From NCBI RefSeq assembly GCF_902459465.1, contig NC_047073.1, positions 9,239,036 to 9,303,035 on the forward strand: DNA of 64,000 nt, read 5' to 3'. The stretch is from Asterias rubens. Taxonomy: Eukaryota; Echinodermata; Asteroidea; Forcipulatida; Asteriidae. A program made the translations under genes and the position numbers. Positions within the stretch are counted from its first letter, which is position 1, and every line of letters starts with the position of its first letter. Below the pieces are notes generated by a model, which was not told where the DNA came from, ran no database searches, and saw nothing but the letters and a program-made list of their open reading frames with translations. This document shows positions 11,001-21,912 of the stretch, in pieces.

Positions 11001-14000
11001 CATCACTCTGTAAACCTTTACATAATTGGTTCTAAGAATTCAAAATAACTGTCTATCACTCACTCATAAAATAATGACTGCTTCAGGACACCAATATATA
11101 AAGCACTGTATAAAAATTAACTGTTATGATAAATTTTGTTGGCAAGGTGATATACAGTACTCAATAAAATGATACAAACTTGGTTGCTATGGATATAAAG
11201 GTCAGAGTTCAAGTACTAACCTTCGACTACTTCCCAAGCATCGTCATCCACCGCCTCTCCACTGGTCCGCAGCTGAAAGATGTTAAATTCTTCCCTACTC
11301 AGGGTACCATTCCCATCCAAATCAACCAACTCAAAGATGTCCGTCAAGGCATTCCTTAGAGGGTGCAGAAGTGGGATACGATAAAAATGTCAGCCAATCA
11401 CTTATTTATTATCAATTCTTGTGTAAGGGCACTGGACCACACCTTTGGTAACATGTCAAAGACCATTTTTTTTTTCACTTGGCATATCCCATTCCCAACA
11501 TACTGTATGTATGAAATTACAAATTTATGAAAACTTGAACTCAGTTGGTCTTTGAAGTTGCATGCGACTAATAAAAGAAAAACACCCCTGTTGAACAAAT
11601 TTGTGTGCTTTCAGCCTTTTATCTGGGTGGAACCTTATCCTTTTTTGAAAAAAAAGTGGACCTTGAAGCCCATTTCGACGGAAAACGGTTTCAGTATGAT
11701 CAAACAAATTGTATTTAAGTGAGGTAAGGATTTAAGTGAGGTAAGGATTTGTGTACTTTTTTGTACGACACAAAACACAATGTCCACAGATTCACATTAA
11801 TTTCACACAGTTTGAAGATAATGATGATAGAAAGCGTGTTAAAGGCGACTCTCCTGAAACATTGCTCTATGATTTTTATTTTTTGTTCTCAAAAAACTTG
11901 ACGACTAATAAAACTTCTAAATGTAAATCATATTATACATCTTCATTCACAGTGAGTAGGGATTCACGTCATGGCAACAACTTGATCTACAAAAGGTATC
12001 AAAACCCTTCAAACGATAGATTGTCTCACCTGAATGGTTTGGTTAGCACACAGTCATCAGCAGATTTCTTGATAAGCTGGGTCTTGGTCTTGGATTGTCT
12101 CTGTCTGGGCTTTAAGCGACAGCCCGTGGTCATCGGTAAAAGCCGATAGGTACCCGCCTTCAACTCTTGATGAAGACAGTGTTTCTGTTTATAGAGGGAA
12201 GAGTGAAAAGTTTATCAAAGGCAGAGTGAAATCACACATGTAGGTGTGTACACCACATCATCTTTTAAATTGCATGATAAACTTATAATTTTGAATTTTA
12301 TCGGTTCTAGATGTCCTTGGATCGCTCACAGAGATTTCAAGTAGGATGTTTTTGTACATGTAAGTCACTTGTCCAGGAGCCCCAGTAGTATGTAATTTAT
12401 CACCAATGCTGCACTCATGATTGTGAAATAAATTCAGAGAATAATTTGATGGTTAAATATGCAAACATTTAAAGTGAACTTATTTCCAAAGACGATCCCT
12501 CATATCGTGATGAAATTCTTTCATAATAATAGCAGGACTGGAACGCACTAAAAATATTAAAAAGCTAAAGGTTGTGTCATTGATGAGGATTCTTGTAATC
12601 CATTTACTAAGATATAAACACAGTAGCTCCTTCTAGTAATGCTTAACAACCCAAACCCACTAAAATCCTACTGCATATTTTGATTGATCCCATTGGACCC
12701 AGTCCTGCACTGAATGAGGACTGCACTAGTAAATAATAAAAATAATAATAATAATAAACAGCAATTGTAAGGCGCATTATGAATCACAGATGACTCAATG
12801 CGCCTAACAATAAAAACTAAAAGGCAAAGAACAAGACCAATTAAAATTAGGCTAAATACTATTAAACCAAAAAATAACCGACATAAAAAAGATTCAACAA
12901 TGTAAACAAAAGTAGATACAAATTTAAAACATTAGAAACCACAGAACTAGATATATTATATATAGGGCCTAAACCCATAAAAATGGAAATATTAAAAATA
13001 CAAGAAATTAATCGTGCTTTACAGAGGATCAAGCATACCACCATAATCAGGGTCCAATAGTTTGAGTGTTGAGTTACCATCATGGTGTTGCATTTTGCCA
13101 GAGTGAGGATGTATACCCAGAAAAATAACCCGAGCTAACATGGGCTAGACATGTTTGCATACCTGTTGGATTTTCATGTTAGTATGGGCGACCAGTTCTC
13201 CTAGGGTTCCATTATCGTTTTGTCGTAGGAGAAACACTCTGATATCAGGATGGGGTTTACTGGAGGCTGCAAAAAGAAAATAAGGGTTCTTTTTAAGGTA
13301 ACATTACATGGTCATAAAATGATAAGAGGTCAAAGCATGTAAAATCACATTTAAAGGCACTGGACCCTTTTGGTAATATTGTCAAAAAACAGTATTCTCA
13401 CTTGGTGTATCAGTACAATCATATTCAGAGCTTAAGAATAGAATAGAATATTGTTTTATTGTCACTTGTAAAAAAACAAATATTAGTACAGTGAAATTCG
13501 TTTTGGTTTTGCGTGTCTAAAAATATTATGTTATATACAAATTACACTAAAAATTAACCATTTACAGCTTGATTTGTACACTGGATCACGTTCCTAAGAC
13601 CAGTGGTTTTAGTGTCCAGCCAGCAAACTCATGGCAGGACTAACGTCCGTCGATGTCGGTTTTTTCCCATAACCGATATGTCGAAAATTTAATATCGATT
13701 ATACTCGATATATCGAGTATTTCCCGCGCGCAAGATGGAAGCCTAAAAACAGCACTTGGTATACTCATGGAGGTAGAAGTATATATACCATAGACTGACA
13801 GTTTAATAGGGTTACATTTCAACCTGTTTTTGTCTGATCCCCCGAACTTGTTTGTAGTCCAAACTATTTCAGATTGCGTAGTCCCGCCCCGATTATTTCT
13901 GGTTTTACAACAAAGTATGATCGCCGCTACCGCTGGCTTGGCCAATTGGTGAATGCTCACCACAATTCTCGATTCGCGATTGGCCGTCTCAAAATGACAC

Positions 14001-17000
14001 AGAGCCTTTGTGAGTTGCGTGACTCGCCGACATTAAGGTGTCTGCTGCCGATGCATTGACGTAGAAGTGTCAATCAAGTTGTACGATGGGCGCGCGGACT
14101 ACCTTTACGGTTGAAAATGGTTGAGATAATGGATAACTTTCCGTATGACGCCACCACTTTTTCACTCATTTTTACAAAAGGGATATATCAATCAGGTAAA
14201 TTAGACACTATATTATTTTATTTCGAATGAAAAAGTGGTGGCGCCATACGGAAACTTTTCTGAGATAATCATCGAAAAAAAATCACTAGAAAGTACCGCA
14301 AAACACAGACCTACCACTCAGCGATCACAATATACAACGCACGCAGCATGCAGTCACATAGTCTCCAATAAAGGCTCGTAGTCTTTTTACTTTGCATTCT
14401 ATAACAAAGGCAAGAAACATTGAATGCTAGAACGCCCTCTATTGTCGAAATAACGCAGTGCATCACGCGATACCGCCTTGACCAAAGACTGCATGTGTCT
14501 GCGCATGCTTGGGCAAACGGGTTTTCCCCCCGAATTGCAATAACCATACACGCTGGTGTGCATGCTTAAACCGTACAACAGCATAGTCTTCGCTGGTACG
14601 CACGCAATAGCCGCCGACAGCGTGGTCTGCGAAGCATATAGTTCCTCGGAAATGTTAGCTTGTTTACCGAAAACAACACAACGTGTAGGCTTTATTTGAC
14701 CAAAATGACGCCATTACGATACCTTGGATTGATAGAAAGATTATTTTACTGTATAACGTAAGATTGTTTTCTTCCTTGTTTAGTTTTGTCTTGTTGATTC
14801 GGGGAAGTTTTTGCGGGGTATTTTTGCAAAGTCAATAATGCTGTGATGAAGACGCATTGATTTTGATCACATGCACAATGGGAAGTTGCATCTTAAACAG
14901 CCGATAGGCTGGGGCAGCAGCGGCGGTTTCTTTTGAGGTTTTACCGTGCGCTCGCCGCGGGGTCGTGAACTTCTGCGGCGGGCCGGCGGCTGATGGCGAA
15001 AACACAAAGAACATGCAGACATACTTGGTTGTAAAACGTATTTTATTTAATAGGGCAACTCAAAATGATGAAACTACATAACGACGACGGCTTTTCTAAT
15101 ACTCAAACACAGATTTCTTTTAAATAATCGGACACTCTTTTGGTATTTTCGATATCATTTAGGAACATCGAAATTTTCAAGACATCAAAATTTTCGATAT
15201 ATATCGAAAATCCGATATTACGATATGATTATAAAAGCGACATCGGCGATTTCGATGTCAAAAAAATATCGAGTTTTTGAGTATTTTCGATATATCGACG
15301 GACGTTAGGCAGGACAAGTTCGGTGGTCTTGTGTTTTTAATTCAGTTCAAGTCAACATTTATTTGATACTACTCTTATCAAGATATAACGTTTACAAAAT
15401 ATTACATCGATAAGCAAAATTATAAGCACAGAGGAAGGAGGGAAAACAATTAATCTATGTAAACCAAAATAAAGAGAGTATGAGGCCGTCAGACAGACCA
15501 TTATCATGCTGTCTCCATCTTGGTCATGTTCCTAGTATCGAATAACAATAAGGAATGCTAATAATCATTTTGCAAATAGGAACCAGACTATTTCGTTCTT
15601 TCAGCCTTGTTTTGGTTCATAGAGTTATATATAAGAAGCACCACCATTGCGCCCTCTAGTTCTTATATATTACTCTATGGTTTGGTGACATAAATGTTAA
15701 TGGGACAAATTCAAGATGGCAGCACCATGATAAAGGTCCATTAGGCTAAGGGTTGTAGAAAAGATTCAAATGAATATCAAAACATCAAATATTGTCCTTA
15801 CCTATTTCTGGGTGAAGGTTAAGCGGTTTGACCGATAACCAGAGGGCGCTAGACGTGGATACATCCAGTACGTACTGATGAGAGACAACTTTGCCGTGCT
15901 CCTCAAAGAGACAGCAACCCTTCCTGTGGGAATGGTGCCAAGACTTGAGGTTCCGAGGCTCCGTCACCTTGGGCGCGACCTTTGACACGGGCGGGAGAGT
16001 CTTGTTGATGGAGGCCCTTTTGCGTGGATGCGGTAAGGGGCTCGTTTCCCTGCCTGAATATAATAATGAAAGAGGATAAAGTGATGGAGTAACTGTTGTG
16101 AAGAATAACAGACCCAGTTTTCATGTTAAAGGCACTGGACACGTTTGGTAATTGTCAAAGACCACTATTCTCACTTGGTGTATCCCAACATATGTATAAA
16201 ATAACAAATCTGTGGAAAAAATAGACTCAATTGGTCATCAAAGTTGCAAAAGAATAATGAACGAAAACACCCTTGTTGCACAGTTTGTGTGCTTTCAGAT
16301 TCCTAAAAAAAAGGCTTTAGTTCTGAAGTCTTTTATTATTTAAGTGAGAAATAAGCTCTTTCTCAGAAACTACAGTACTTCAAAAAGGGAGACGTTTCTG
16401 ACAATGTTTTATACTATCAACAATGGCAACAATTTGTTGGAGTAATTACCAATAGTGTCCAGTGCCTTTTACACTGTACTGGCCAAGAACCCAATGGAGA
16501 GAAGACACTGAGGAAGTAAGTTTTATTTGTTTTCACATTCGGGATGAAAACCCTACTCCAGAGTTTATTCCCAGGAAACCTATGCAGTCAGGTCGGGACT
16601 GAAACCCAACCCACATCGTGCCCCAAGAGTGATGTGAACCGGAGTCCTAGAGGTGGAAGGAGATGAAAGATACCGCTACGCCAACCCGATCACCCATAAG
16701 TGATGGAGTAAGTGCTGCCAAGACTAACCGACCCAGTTTTCATGTTAAGTATAAGTGGTGTACAATAATAGCTCTCAATTAGTGTACAATAATAGCTCTC
16801 AATTAGTGTTCAATAATAGCTCTCAATTAGTGTACAATAATAGCTCTCAATTTGTGTACAATAATAGCTCTCACTTGGTGTAAAGAAGATGCAAGTTCTA
16901 TTACTTCTAATAGTAAAAACATGTTTTATAGAGTGGCATCTCACTTTTCTGTTTTCATGCAGAGACGCAATTTTTTGCCACTATGTGGATTGGGTTTCAG

Positions 17001-20000
17001 TCCCTGACTGATTGTGGGAGTTTTCCTCCAAAATAGGTCTCAAGAGATTTCCTACCACATCTAACTTCCTTCCACGTCTTTTCGCCAAGGCTAGGATTCA
17101 GATCCCCGTCTGAGAATCCTTGGCTTTATAAAACTACTTTTGTAGTATTTGGAGCTCCTGGTAAATGCATTTTATTGATCAACAGTGGTCTCCAAAGTAA
17201 TTGTTGGCAAAAAGACAAAATCAGTTTCCCGAAGAAACAATTACTTGAGGATTTATTCTTTTTGTTCAAACTTATTTGCATTTTTCAGTTAAAGACTTTT
17301 TGATTATATTACGAGTATGAAATTACAATTAGAGCACAAAGACAACAATGTATTGTTTTGTTTCATTTGTCTGCTTTTCTGCACTTCGAACATCTCTTTA
17401 CTTTTATTTGGTGCTTTATAAATGCTTTTATTATGTAGTATAAACAAGAAGTACCTATTCTAGGCGCAGGCGAGGCTTTCTCCTTCGCTTTCCTTTCACT
17501 TTTCATTTTCTTGTCGATATTCTCCATGGCCGTCTGTCGACATTTGCTAGCCGTATTCATCAACATTCTACAGAACTGTAGAAGAGAGTCCACCCAAAAA
17601 TAGTCAACTGTTAACTGGGAATAATTTCCTACTTTGCGGTGACAATGAAAAATAAAAATAAATTTATTAATAATAATAATAATACACGGTTTTTATATAG
17701 CGCTTTTTCACGGGGTGTCTCAAAGCGCTTCCGACATTATTACCCCTGGTCACTGGGCCTTAAATCATTCCTTAAACCATCTCAGCTCCCTGGGGAGTAC
17801 ACAGCCTGTGCGACAATTATATGCGCTACATGGCTAAACCAATCACAAGAACAATCTCTGCCCTCACAGGTACCCATTTACCCCTTGGTGGAGAGAAGCA
17901 ATTATAGTTAAGTGTCTTGCTCAGGTACACAAGTGTCACGACCTGGATTCAAACCCACACTCTGCTGAACAGAAGCATCAGAGCTTGAGTTCCGTGCTCT
18001 TATCCACTCGGCCACGACACCCCCATATTAGTATTGTAGGGATCCCAAGTGCTCTTGAAAAGGTAACTTTTGGGGTTGTCGTGACAATCAAACACAAGTA
18101 CAAAATGGAAGCACTTGTACACCGGAACAAATTCATAATATTAAAAAATAATTTGTTCAACCCCAAATTATTTCAAATTTACCAAGTCAGTTTCCATTGT
18201 GGTTACAACTTAATGTTTGAAATAAAAAAGGTGATCCCCTGGCTTGAATTTTCTTTGATCAACCTCAAATTATAAACCAATCTCATTAAAACCATTATGG
18301 TGTATTAGAAAGTGTAACTTCTGCCTACCTCATTGTAGTTGAGACGTTTATCTCCATCGTCATCAGCTTCCGCTATCATTGCATCCACCTCCTTCCGACT
18401 CATCTTCTCCCCCCTCTGTGAATGGAAACACCCAAATAAAAATAAGTACAACTATGAAATCTTTTCTCCAAATCTCGATAAAGACAACCATTCCCGAAAC
18501 ATGCCATGACTTGCTCAAGATAAAGCAGGGCAAATACTCGCTTCGTTCTCGCTCCTCACCAGTCAGTCCTTAAGTGTTCCCAGGTCCAGGACGGTACATG
18601 TATGCTACGGTGATTGGGTCTCACAGAGTGGTTCTGTTCACTGGAGAAAAAAAGAACTTCCCAGTTCCATACCCAAGATTGCTCTTCTGAAAACTTTCCA
18701 AACTGAACTGAAGACACTGCTGTTTACACACAAGCATACTGTGTCTAGTTTCTTAGAATGTTTTTATTTTTAAAATTTTGTTTATCATTAGTACACCATT
18801 GCTGTAATGTATTTCTGAATGTGCACCTTAGAGATCCATATTACATTTAAAACACAGGGGCAAGCTCCTTCTCTTAATAATTAGTGTACCGGGTTCTGTT
18901 TGTGTGCATAAACAACACACATCCCATCCCAACGATGAAGCAATTATGTTTAAGTGACTTGGGTTGTCGTCACCGGACCCAAGCTTTGGTGTTGTCAGCA
19001 GCAGAGCTTGGGTTTGAATCCCGCTCAAGACACACTTGTGCCCTTGAGCAAGGCAATTGACAATAATTGCTTTGTAAAATGTTGGGAAGGTAGTGCATTC
19101 TGCTCTACCAGCCAGGCTCCTAATGGATGATACCCATGCCTTTATCCTTATGGACTGTGAAGGGGGTAACCCTGTTGCAGCCCTGGGAGTCACGGTGACA
19201 ATGTGCCCCCGATTGGAGTTGACTTGGGTCTAAAGCCCAAATCACTAAAGTGCAGCCCACACCTTGAAATGCAGCCCACACCATGAAGTGGCTGTAGGGT
19301 TACCCCTGAAAAAAAGAAAATCAGAAAAAGGGGGGAAAAGGGACACAAGTGCCATGCCCACGACACAAACTGACAAAAACACTGCATGACTGTAATGGAA
19401 CTGAACAAAACTTTCTGAAAGAAAGACATGTGACCCCTTACTTGTGTGAGGACTCGAGATAGTTCATTATGCGTGATGTAGCCGTCATTGTTGATGTCCA
19501 TTTTCTTGAATGCCTTGAGAAGCTCGCTCGTTGACGGTGGCTTCTCTTGACGCATCACGTCGCAGAACTCATCATACGTTAGCTTCTCTGTAGATATTAA
19601 TTTAGAATCTTTAGAATCATAAAGATTACTATGGAACACTAGTGAAAGGGAATAATCAATTTGGGGTTGAACAAAGAAACATTTACTAGAGTGAGACTTG
19701 AACTAACGACCGGCAGATTATTGTGCTGAGAGCTGTAGATTGTATAAAACATTGTGAGAAGTGACTGCCTCTAATGAAGTTTTTGAGAAAGAGGTAAATT
19801 CTCACTTAATTCTCACTTGAACCTGAGACTTCAAGCCTGAAGCCTTTCTCAGGCTTCTTAAAGCACACAAAGTTGTGTTACAATTTACAAGAGTCTTTCT
19901 CCCCCCCCCCACCCCATTATTTTCTTGCAACTTCGGTGACCAAATGAGCCCACATTTTCACAGGTTCGTTGTTTTATGCATATATGTTGGGATACACCAA

Positions 20001-21087
20001 GTGAGAATACTGGTCTTTGAAAATAACCAAATTTGTCCACTGTCCAGTGCCCAAGCCCTTTATGGGGGTACGCTGTGGTGGGAAAACAATCTGGTAAGGT
20101 TTGTTGTAACACCAGTAAACATTAAACATCACTCTTTGAGTTGTAGTGGTTATTAAGAGAGATGCTTGCATTACAACAAGTCAATCAGTTTGCTCTGATC
20201 ACCTTCGCAACTTACTTGTTTTTGTTGTCCAGTATTTATCTAAGGCCTTTTGTGAAGGATTCCTTCCAGATTGTTGTAAACCTGAGGAGAACAAAATTAA
20301 CAAAATACTCAAACTTGATGTGTTTTCTCACACAATATTTTGCACACAAGAAAAGTTGGACAGAAACTTAACACAGTGAGCCACAATTCTGTATTTGATC
20401 TCATCTCTTTTCAAACAATTATATTAATTTTCTCAAAGGATTACATTTTTGCTTTTTTTTGCTTCTCCCATAATAGACTCGTCAGATAAAGTGCCCTTTA
20501 CGCAATGAAAATGGCCTTGTCCTCTTAAACATAAAAATCAAGGCATGTTGCAGGCCTGGAATTTCATCTTTGAACAAGTTGAACAAGTTCAAAGGGAAAG
20601 GCCATTTTCTTTTTGCAAAGGGCACTCATTTCCACTGGGAATCTTAAAGTCAATTGGGAAACTTTGAATGGCACCAAGGCCAAGAACAAGGGCAACAGAG
20701 GAAATGGCCTTCGGGCCTTCATGGCCTGAGGGTAATTCGAGGCCTGAAAAGAAGACACTATAAATAAATATAAAAACTTGCTGGTACAACCATGTGTAAA
20801 TTTCTTTTGTGTGAGTGTTGGATTTGAGAAGAGCCGGTTTGGTCTTGACGTTTAGAACAATGTACTGATGTTGTATATTTTTACAAGGGATACTAACTCA
20901 ATGAAAGCTGTGCTTTTGATGTCATAGCCTCATGGGTGTCGCCAAGCACAGCTACGTAAGCTGCTCGACATTCTTCATAGAATTGGGCATCTTTGTTCCT
21001 CTGTGTTTCTCCCTCGCCTCCTCCAGGGTTGGAGCGTCTGCTTCTCCGACTCGCGATCGAAGAGGCTCCGCTGTCTCGTCTACTCAT
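8008..21087 (-). CDS. EFCAB7: EF-hand calcium-binding domain protein 7 (last short exon not found)
   Basis: Coding exons on the minus strand: 20898-21087, 20216-20281, 19442-19587, 18329-18415, 17455-17575, 15802-16053, 13163-13266, 12030-12184, 11221-11354, 9835-9983, 8809-9021 and 8008-8115. Splice sites and phases agree throughout, giving 575 codons. The ATG at 21087 opens MSRRDSGASS and is followed by YEECRAAY. Three EF-hand loops are visible: DINNDGYITHNE (116-127), DDDGDKRLNYNE (152-163, Lys in place of the usual Gly) and DLDGNGTLSREE (385-396). Blocks such as GRNPSQK, RGEKMSRKEV, LWVTLQSMGF and ITVENK match my memory of vertebrate EFCAB7 (about 629 residues) in order. In mammals EFCAB7 works with IQCE to hold the EVC-EVC2 complex at the cilium base in Hedgehog signalling; the role here is inferred. 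The final roughly 20 codons are not placed. An upstream 5' UTR exon is possible, since an acceptor-like site lies just before the ATG. Confidence 0.9.
9424..9672. mobile_element. Hairpin MITE, family A
   Basis: Starts gggcccaatttcatggctct and ends agccatgaaattgggcc, full-length palindrome, in EFCAB7 intron between exons 10 and 11. Confidence 0.85.
10318..10702. mobile_element. Hairpin MITE, family B, full length
   Basis: Bounded by TTAA at both ends: ttaaaggcagtagacac on the left and gtccactgcctttaa on the right. The centre has a second small palindrome, gacctcaaattc..gaggtctc. This is a reference copy for the family. Confidence 0.9.
11221..11354 (-). CDS. EFCAB7: EFCAB7 exon 9, third EF-hand
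   Basis: This exon encodes NALTDIFELVDLDGNGTLSR and then EEFNIFQLRTSGEAVDDDAW. The loop DLDGNGTLSREE has acidic or oxygen-bearing residues at positions 1, 3, 5, 9 and 12 and Gly at 6, so it should bind calcium. It is the best conserved exon of the gene and is listed separately because it fixes the identification. Flanked by an acceptor ctctaag and a donor gttagt. Confidence 0.92.
11425..11705. mobile_element. MITE family B, truncated
   Basis: Left half is clear (gggcactggaccac, ggtaacatgtcaaagacc, cttggcatatccca). The right end is missing. Confidence 0.65.
12725..12805 (-). mobile_element. LINE/SINE 3' tail remnant
   Basis: An AAT microsatellite followed by aaggcgcattatgaat and aatgcgcctaac, which pair. 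This resembles the ATT-plus-hairpin tails of the LINE at 7139 and the SINEs, but no body remains. Confidence 0.4.
13351..13431. mobile_element. MITE family B, left fragment
   Basis: taaaggcactggaccctttt through cacttggtgtatcag. It breaks off at about 13431. Confidence 0.6.
13641..15307. mobile_element. Non-autonomous hAT-like DNA transposon, 1667 bp
   Basis: It begins TAACGTCCGTCGAT and ends with the exact inverse, ATCGACGGACGTTA. The octamer ggcaggac lies directly on both sides (13633-13640 and 15308-15315), an exact 8-bp target site duplication. Subterminal regions are rich in cgatat motifs on both sides. I see no transposase reading frame, so it cannot move itself. An 8-bp duplication fits the hAT superfamily (P and Merlin elements are alternatives). 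It contains a nested MITE at 14131-14261 and a GC-rich stretch around 14930-15000. It sits in EFCAB7 intron 6. Confidence 0.85.
14131..14261. mobile_element. MITE family D nested in the hAT-like element
   Basis: Starts ggataactttccgtatg and ends catacggaaacttttc with matching ccaccacttttt / aaaaagtggtgg arms. The octamer gagataat flanks it at 14123-14130 and 14262-14269. Confidence 0.88.
16126..16471. mobile_element. Hairpin MITE, family B
   Basis: Starts ttaaaggcactggacacg, ends aatagtgtccagtgcctttt. Middle part shows the usual caatggtcatcaaagttgc-type block. Confidence 0.85.
16746..16882. repeat. Minisatellite, about 24-bp unit
   Basis: Five to six copies of gtgtacaataatagctctca plus attt/atta, nearly identical to each other. 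Located in EFCAB7 intron 5. Confidence 0.9.
17668..18023 (-). mobile_element. tRNA-derived SINE (family S1), full length
   Basis: On the minus strand the head reads gtggccgagtggataagagc (box A of a leucine-type tRNA) and later gtgggtttgaatccaggtc (box B). A body with cacttgtgtacctgagcaag follows. The 3' end is gcgctttgagac..aaaagcgctatataaa followed by an ATT microsatellite. A Leu-like tRNA origin is inferred from the head. Confidence 0.88.
18520..18800 (+). mobile_element. LINE 3' fragment, decayed
   Basis: Plus-strand pieces in changing frames include LRSRSSPVSP, KIALLKTFQTELKTLLFTHK and a stop. They resemble the C-terminal tail of CR1/L2 ORF2 proteins. Several frameshifts. Confidence 0.5.
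18940..19170 (+). mobile_element. Diverged S1-type SINE fragment
   Basis: Contains cagcagagcttgggtttgaa with box B, then cacttgtgcccttgagcaag, which is the S1 body motif. Head and tail are decayed. Confidence 0.55.
19655..19735 (-). mobile_element. tRNA-derived SINE fragment, family S3
   Basis: On the minus strand a tRNA-like block with cgttagttcaagtctcact (box B) leads to a tail ttctttgttcaacccc. The same box B plus tail occurs at 52765-52860 and 52942-53030. Confidence 0.5.
19723..20055. mobile_element. MITE family B, left end lost
   Basis: From gagctgtagattgtataaaa to cactgtccagtgcc. Shows the family's caacttcggtgaccaaatga and aatactggtctttga blocks. A C-run interrupts it near 19905. Confidence 0.7.
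20500..20760. repeat. Dispersed repeat, unnamed (copy 1)
   Basis: Carries aaaggccatttt, aaagggcactcatttcc, ttgggaaactttgaatg and gcaccaaggcc. Related blocks in the same order occur at 43015-43185 and, shorter, at 39047-39150 and 8620-8725. No coding sense. Type unknown. Confidence 0.55.
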
Positions 21088-21121
21088 ACTCCCTTTTTTT
21101 GCGTTCAACTGTCAGAAACAA

Positions 21122-21254
21122 CCAGGATTTCACAAAGAGTTAAGTCTAGTCTTGAGTTAGGATGAGTTACTTGTCCTAACTTAGGAATAGCCATACATTT
21201 TTATTTAATGTCCTAAGTTAGGACTAGTCCTAACTCTCTGTGAAATCGACCCCA
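21122..21254. mobile_element. Short inverted-repeat element, family I
   Basis: The left arm gatttcacaaagagttaagt and the right arm actctctgtgaaatcgacc are inverted copies, with further paired gactagtcc / tcctaacttagga motifs. It lies only 35 bp upstream of the EFCAB7 ATG. Confidence 0.75.
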
Positions 21255-21344
21255 GGCATGATAACATTTTACTCATCATATCCAAGCATTGTTGTAATTT
21301 GTATAATTATATTTGCCTAATTTTATTTGTATTTTATTTGGGAA

Positions 21345-21445
21345 AAGTTTCCATATCCTGCCACCACTTTTTTTATTTGTAATGAAAAACAAGTGAGACA
21401 TTCCTTTTAGTAAACTTTAATCAACAAATGGTGGCATGTTCCCTC
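21345..21445. mobile_element. MITE family D, degraded
   Basis: Contains ggaaaagtttccatatcctg followed by ccaccactttttt and, on the other side, aatggtggcatgtt. Ends are eroded. Confidence 0.5.
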
Positions 21446-21641
21446 GAACCCGCGTGTGTTTCGTACAGCGCTGGAAAAACGATCAAGGTGATGTACACTG
21501 GTGTCAACACGTTTGATGTTACCCGGCGCGCTGTGCATTACGCGTAGCGCGCATCTTTAGCCATGATACATGCGTGCGTATTTGTTGCACTGCACGTGAT
21601 TGGTTCTCGACCAAACTTCACAATTTGTACAGAGGTATAAC

Positions 21642-21912
21642 GGAAAAGTTTCCGTATGGCGCCACCACTTTTTCATTCGATATGAAATAATATAGTATCT
21701 AATTTACCTCGGAAAAGTTTCCGTATGGCGCCACCACTTTTTCATACGATATGAAATATTCAGTATCTAGTTTACCTCAATAAGATATCCCTTTTTGTAA
21801 AAAATTGTGAAAAAGTGGTGGCACCATACGGAAAGTTATCCTTTACCTCAATGAGATATCCCTTTTTGTAAAAAAGGGGGAAAAAGTGGTGGCGCCATAC
21901 GGAAAATTATCC
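21642..21912. mobile_element. MITE family D with a second copy inserted inside it
   Basis: The outer copy starts ggaaaagtttccgtatgg at 21642 and ends ccatacggaaaattatcc at 21912. An inner complete copy (21711-21841, 131 bp) interrupts it. The host octamer tttacctc is duplicated on both sides of the inner copy (21703-21710 and 21842-21849). Confidence 0.9.

Noticed and set aside
13640-14584. Several frames of 60-107 codons inside the hAT-like element
   Set aside because: No similarity to a transposase, no introns or start context, and the nested MITE crosses the area.
17978-18275. Plus and minus frames over the S1 SINE head
   Set aside because: They translate the tRNA-like head of a SINE.
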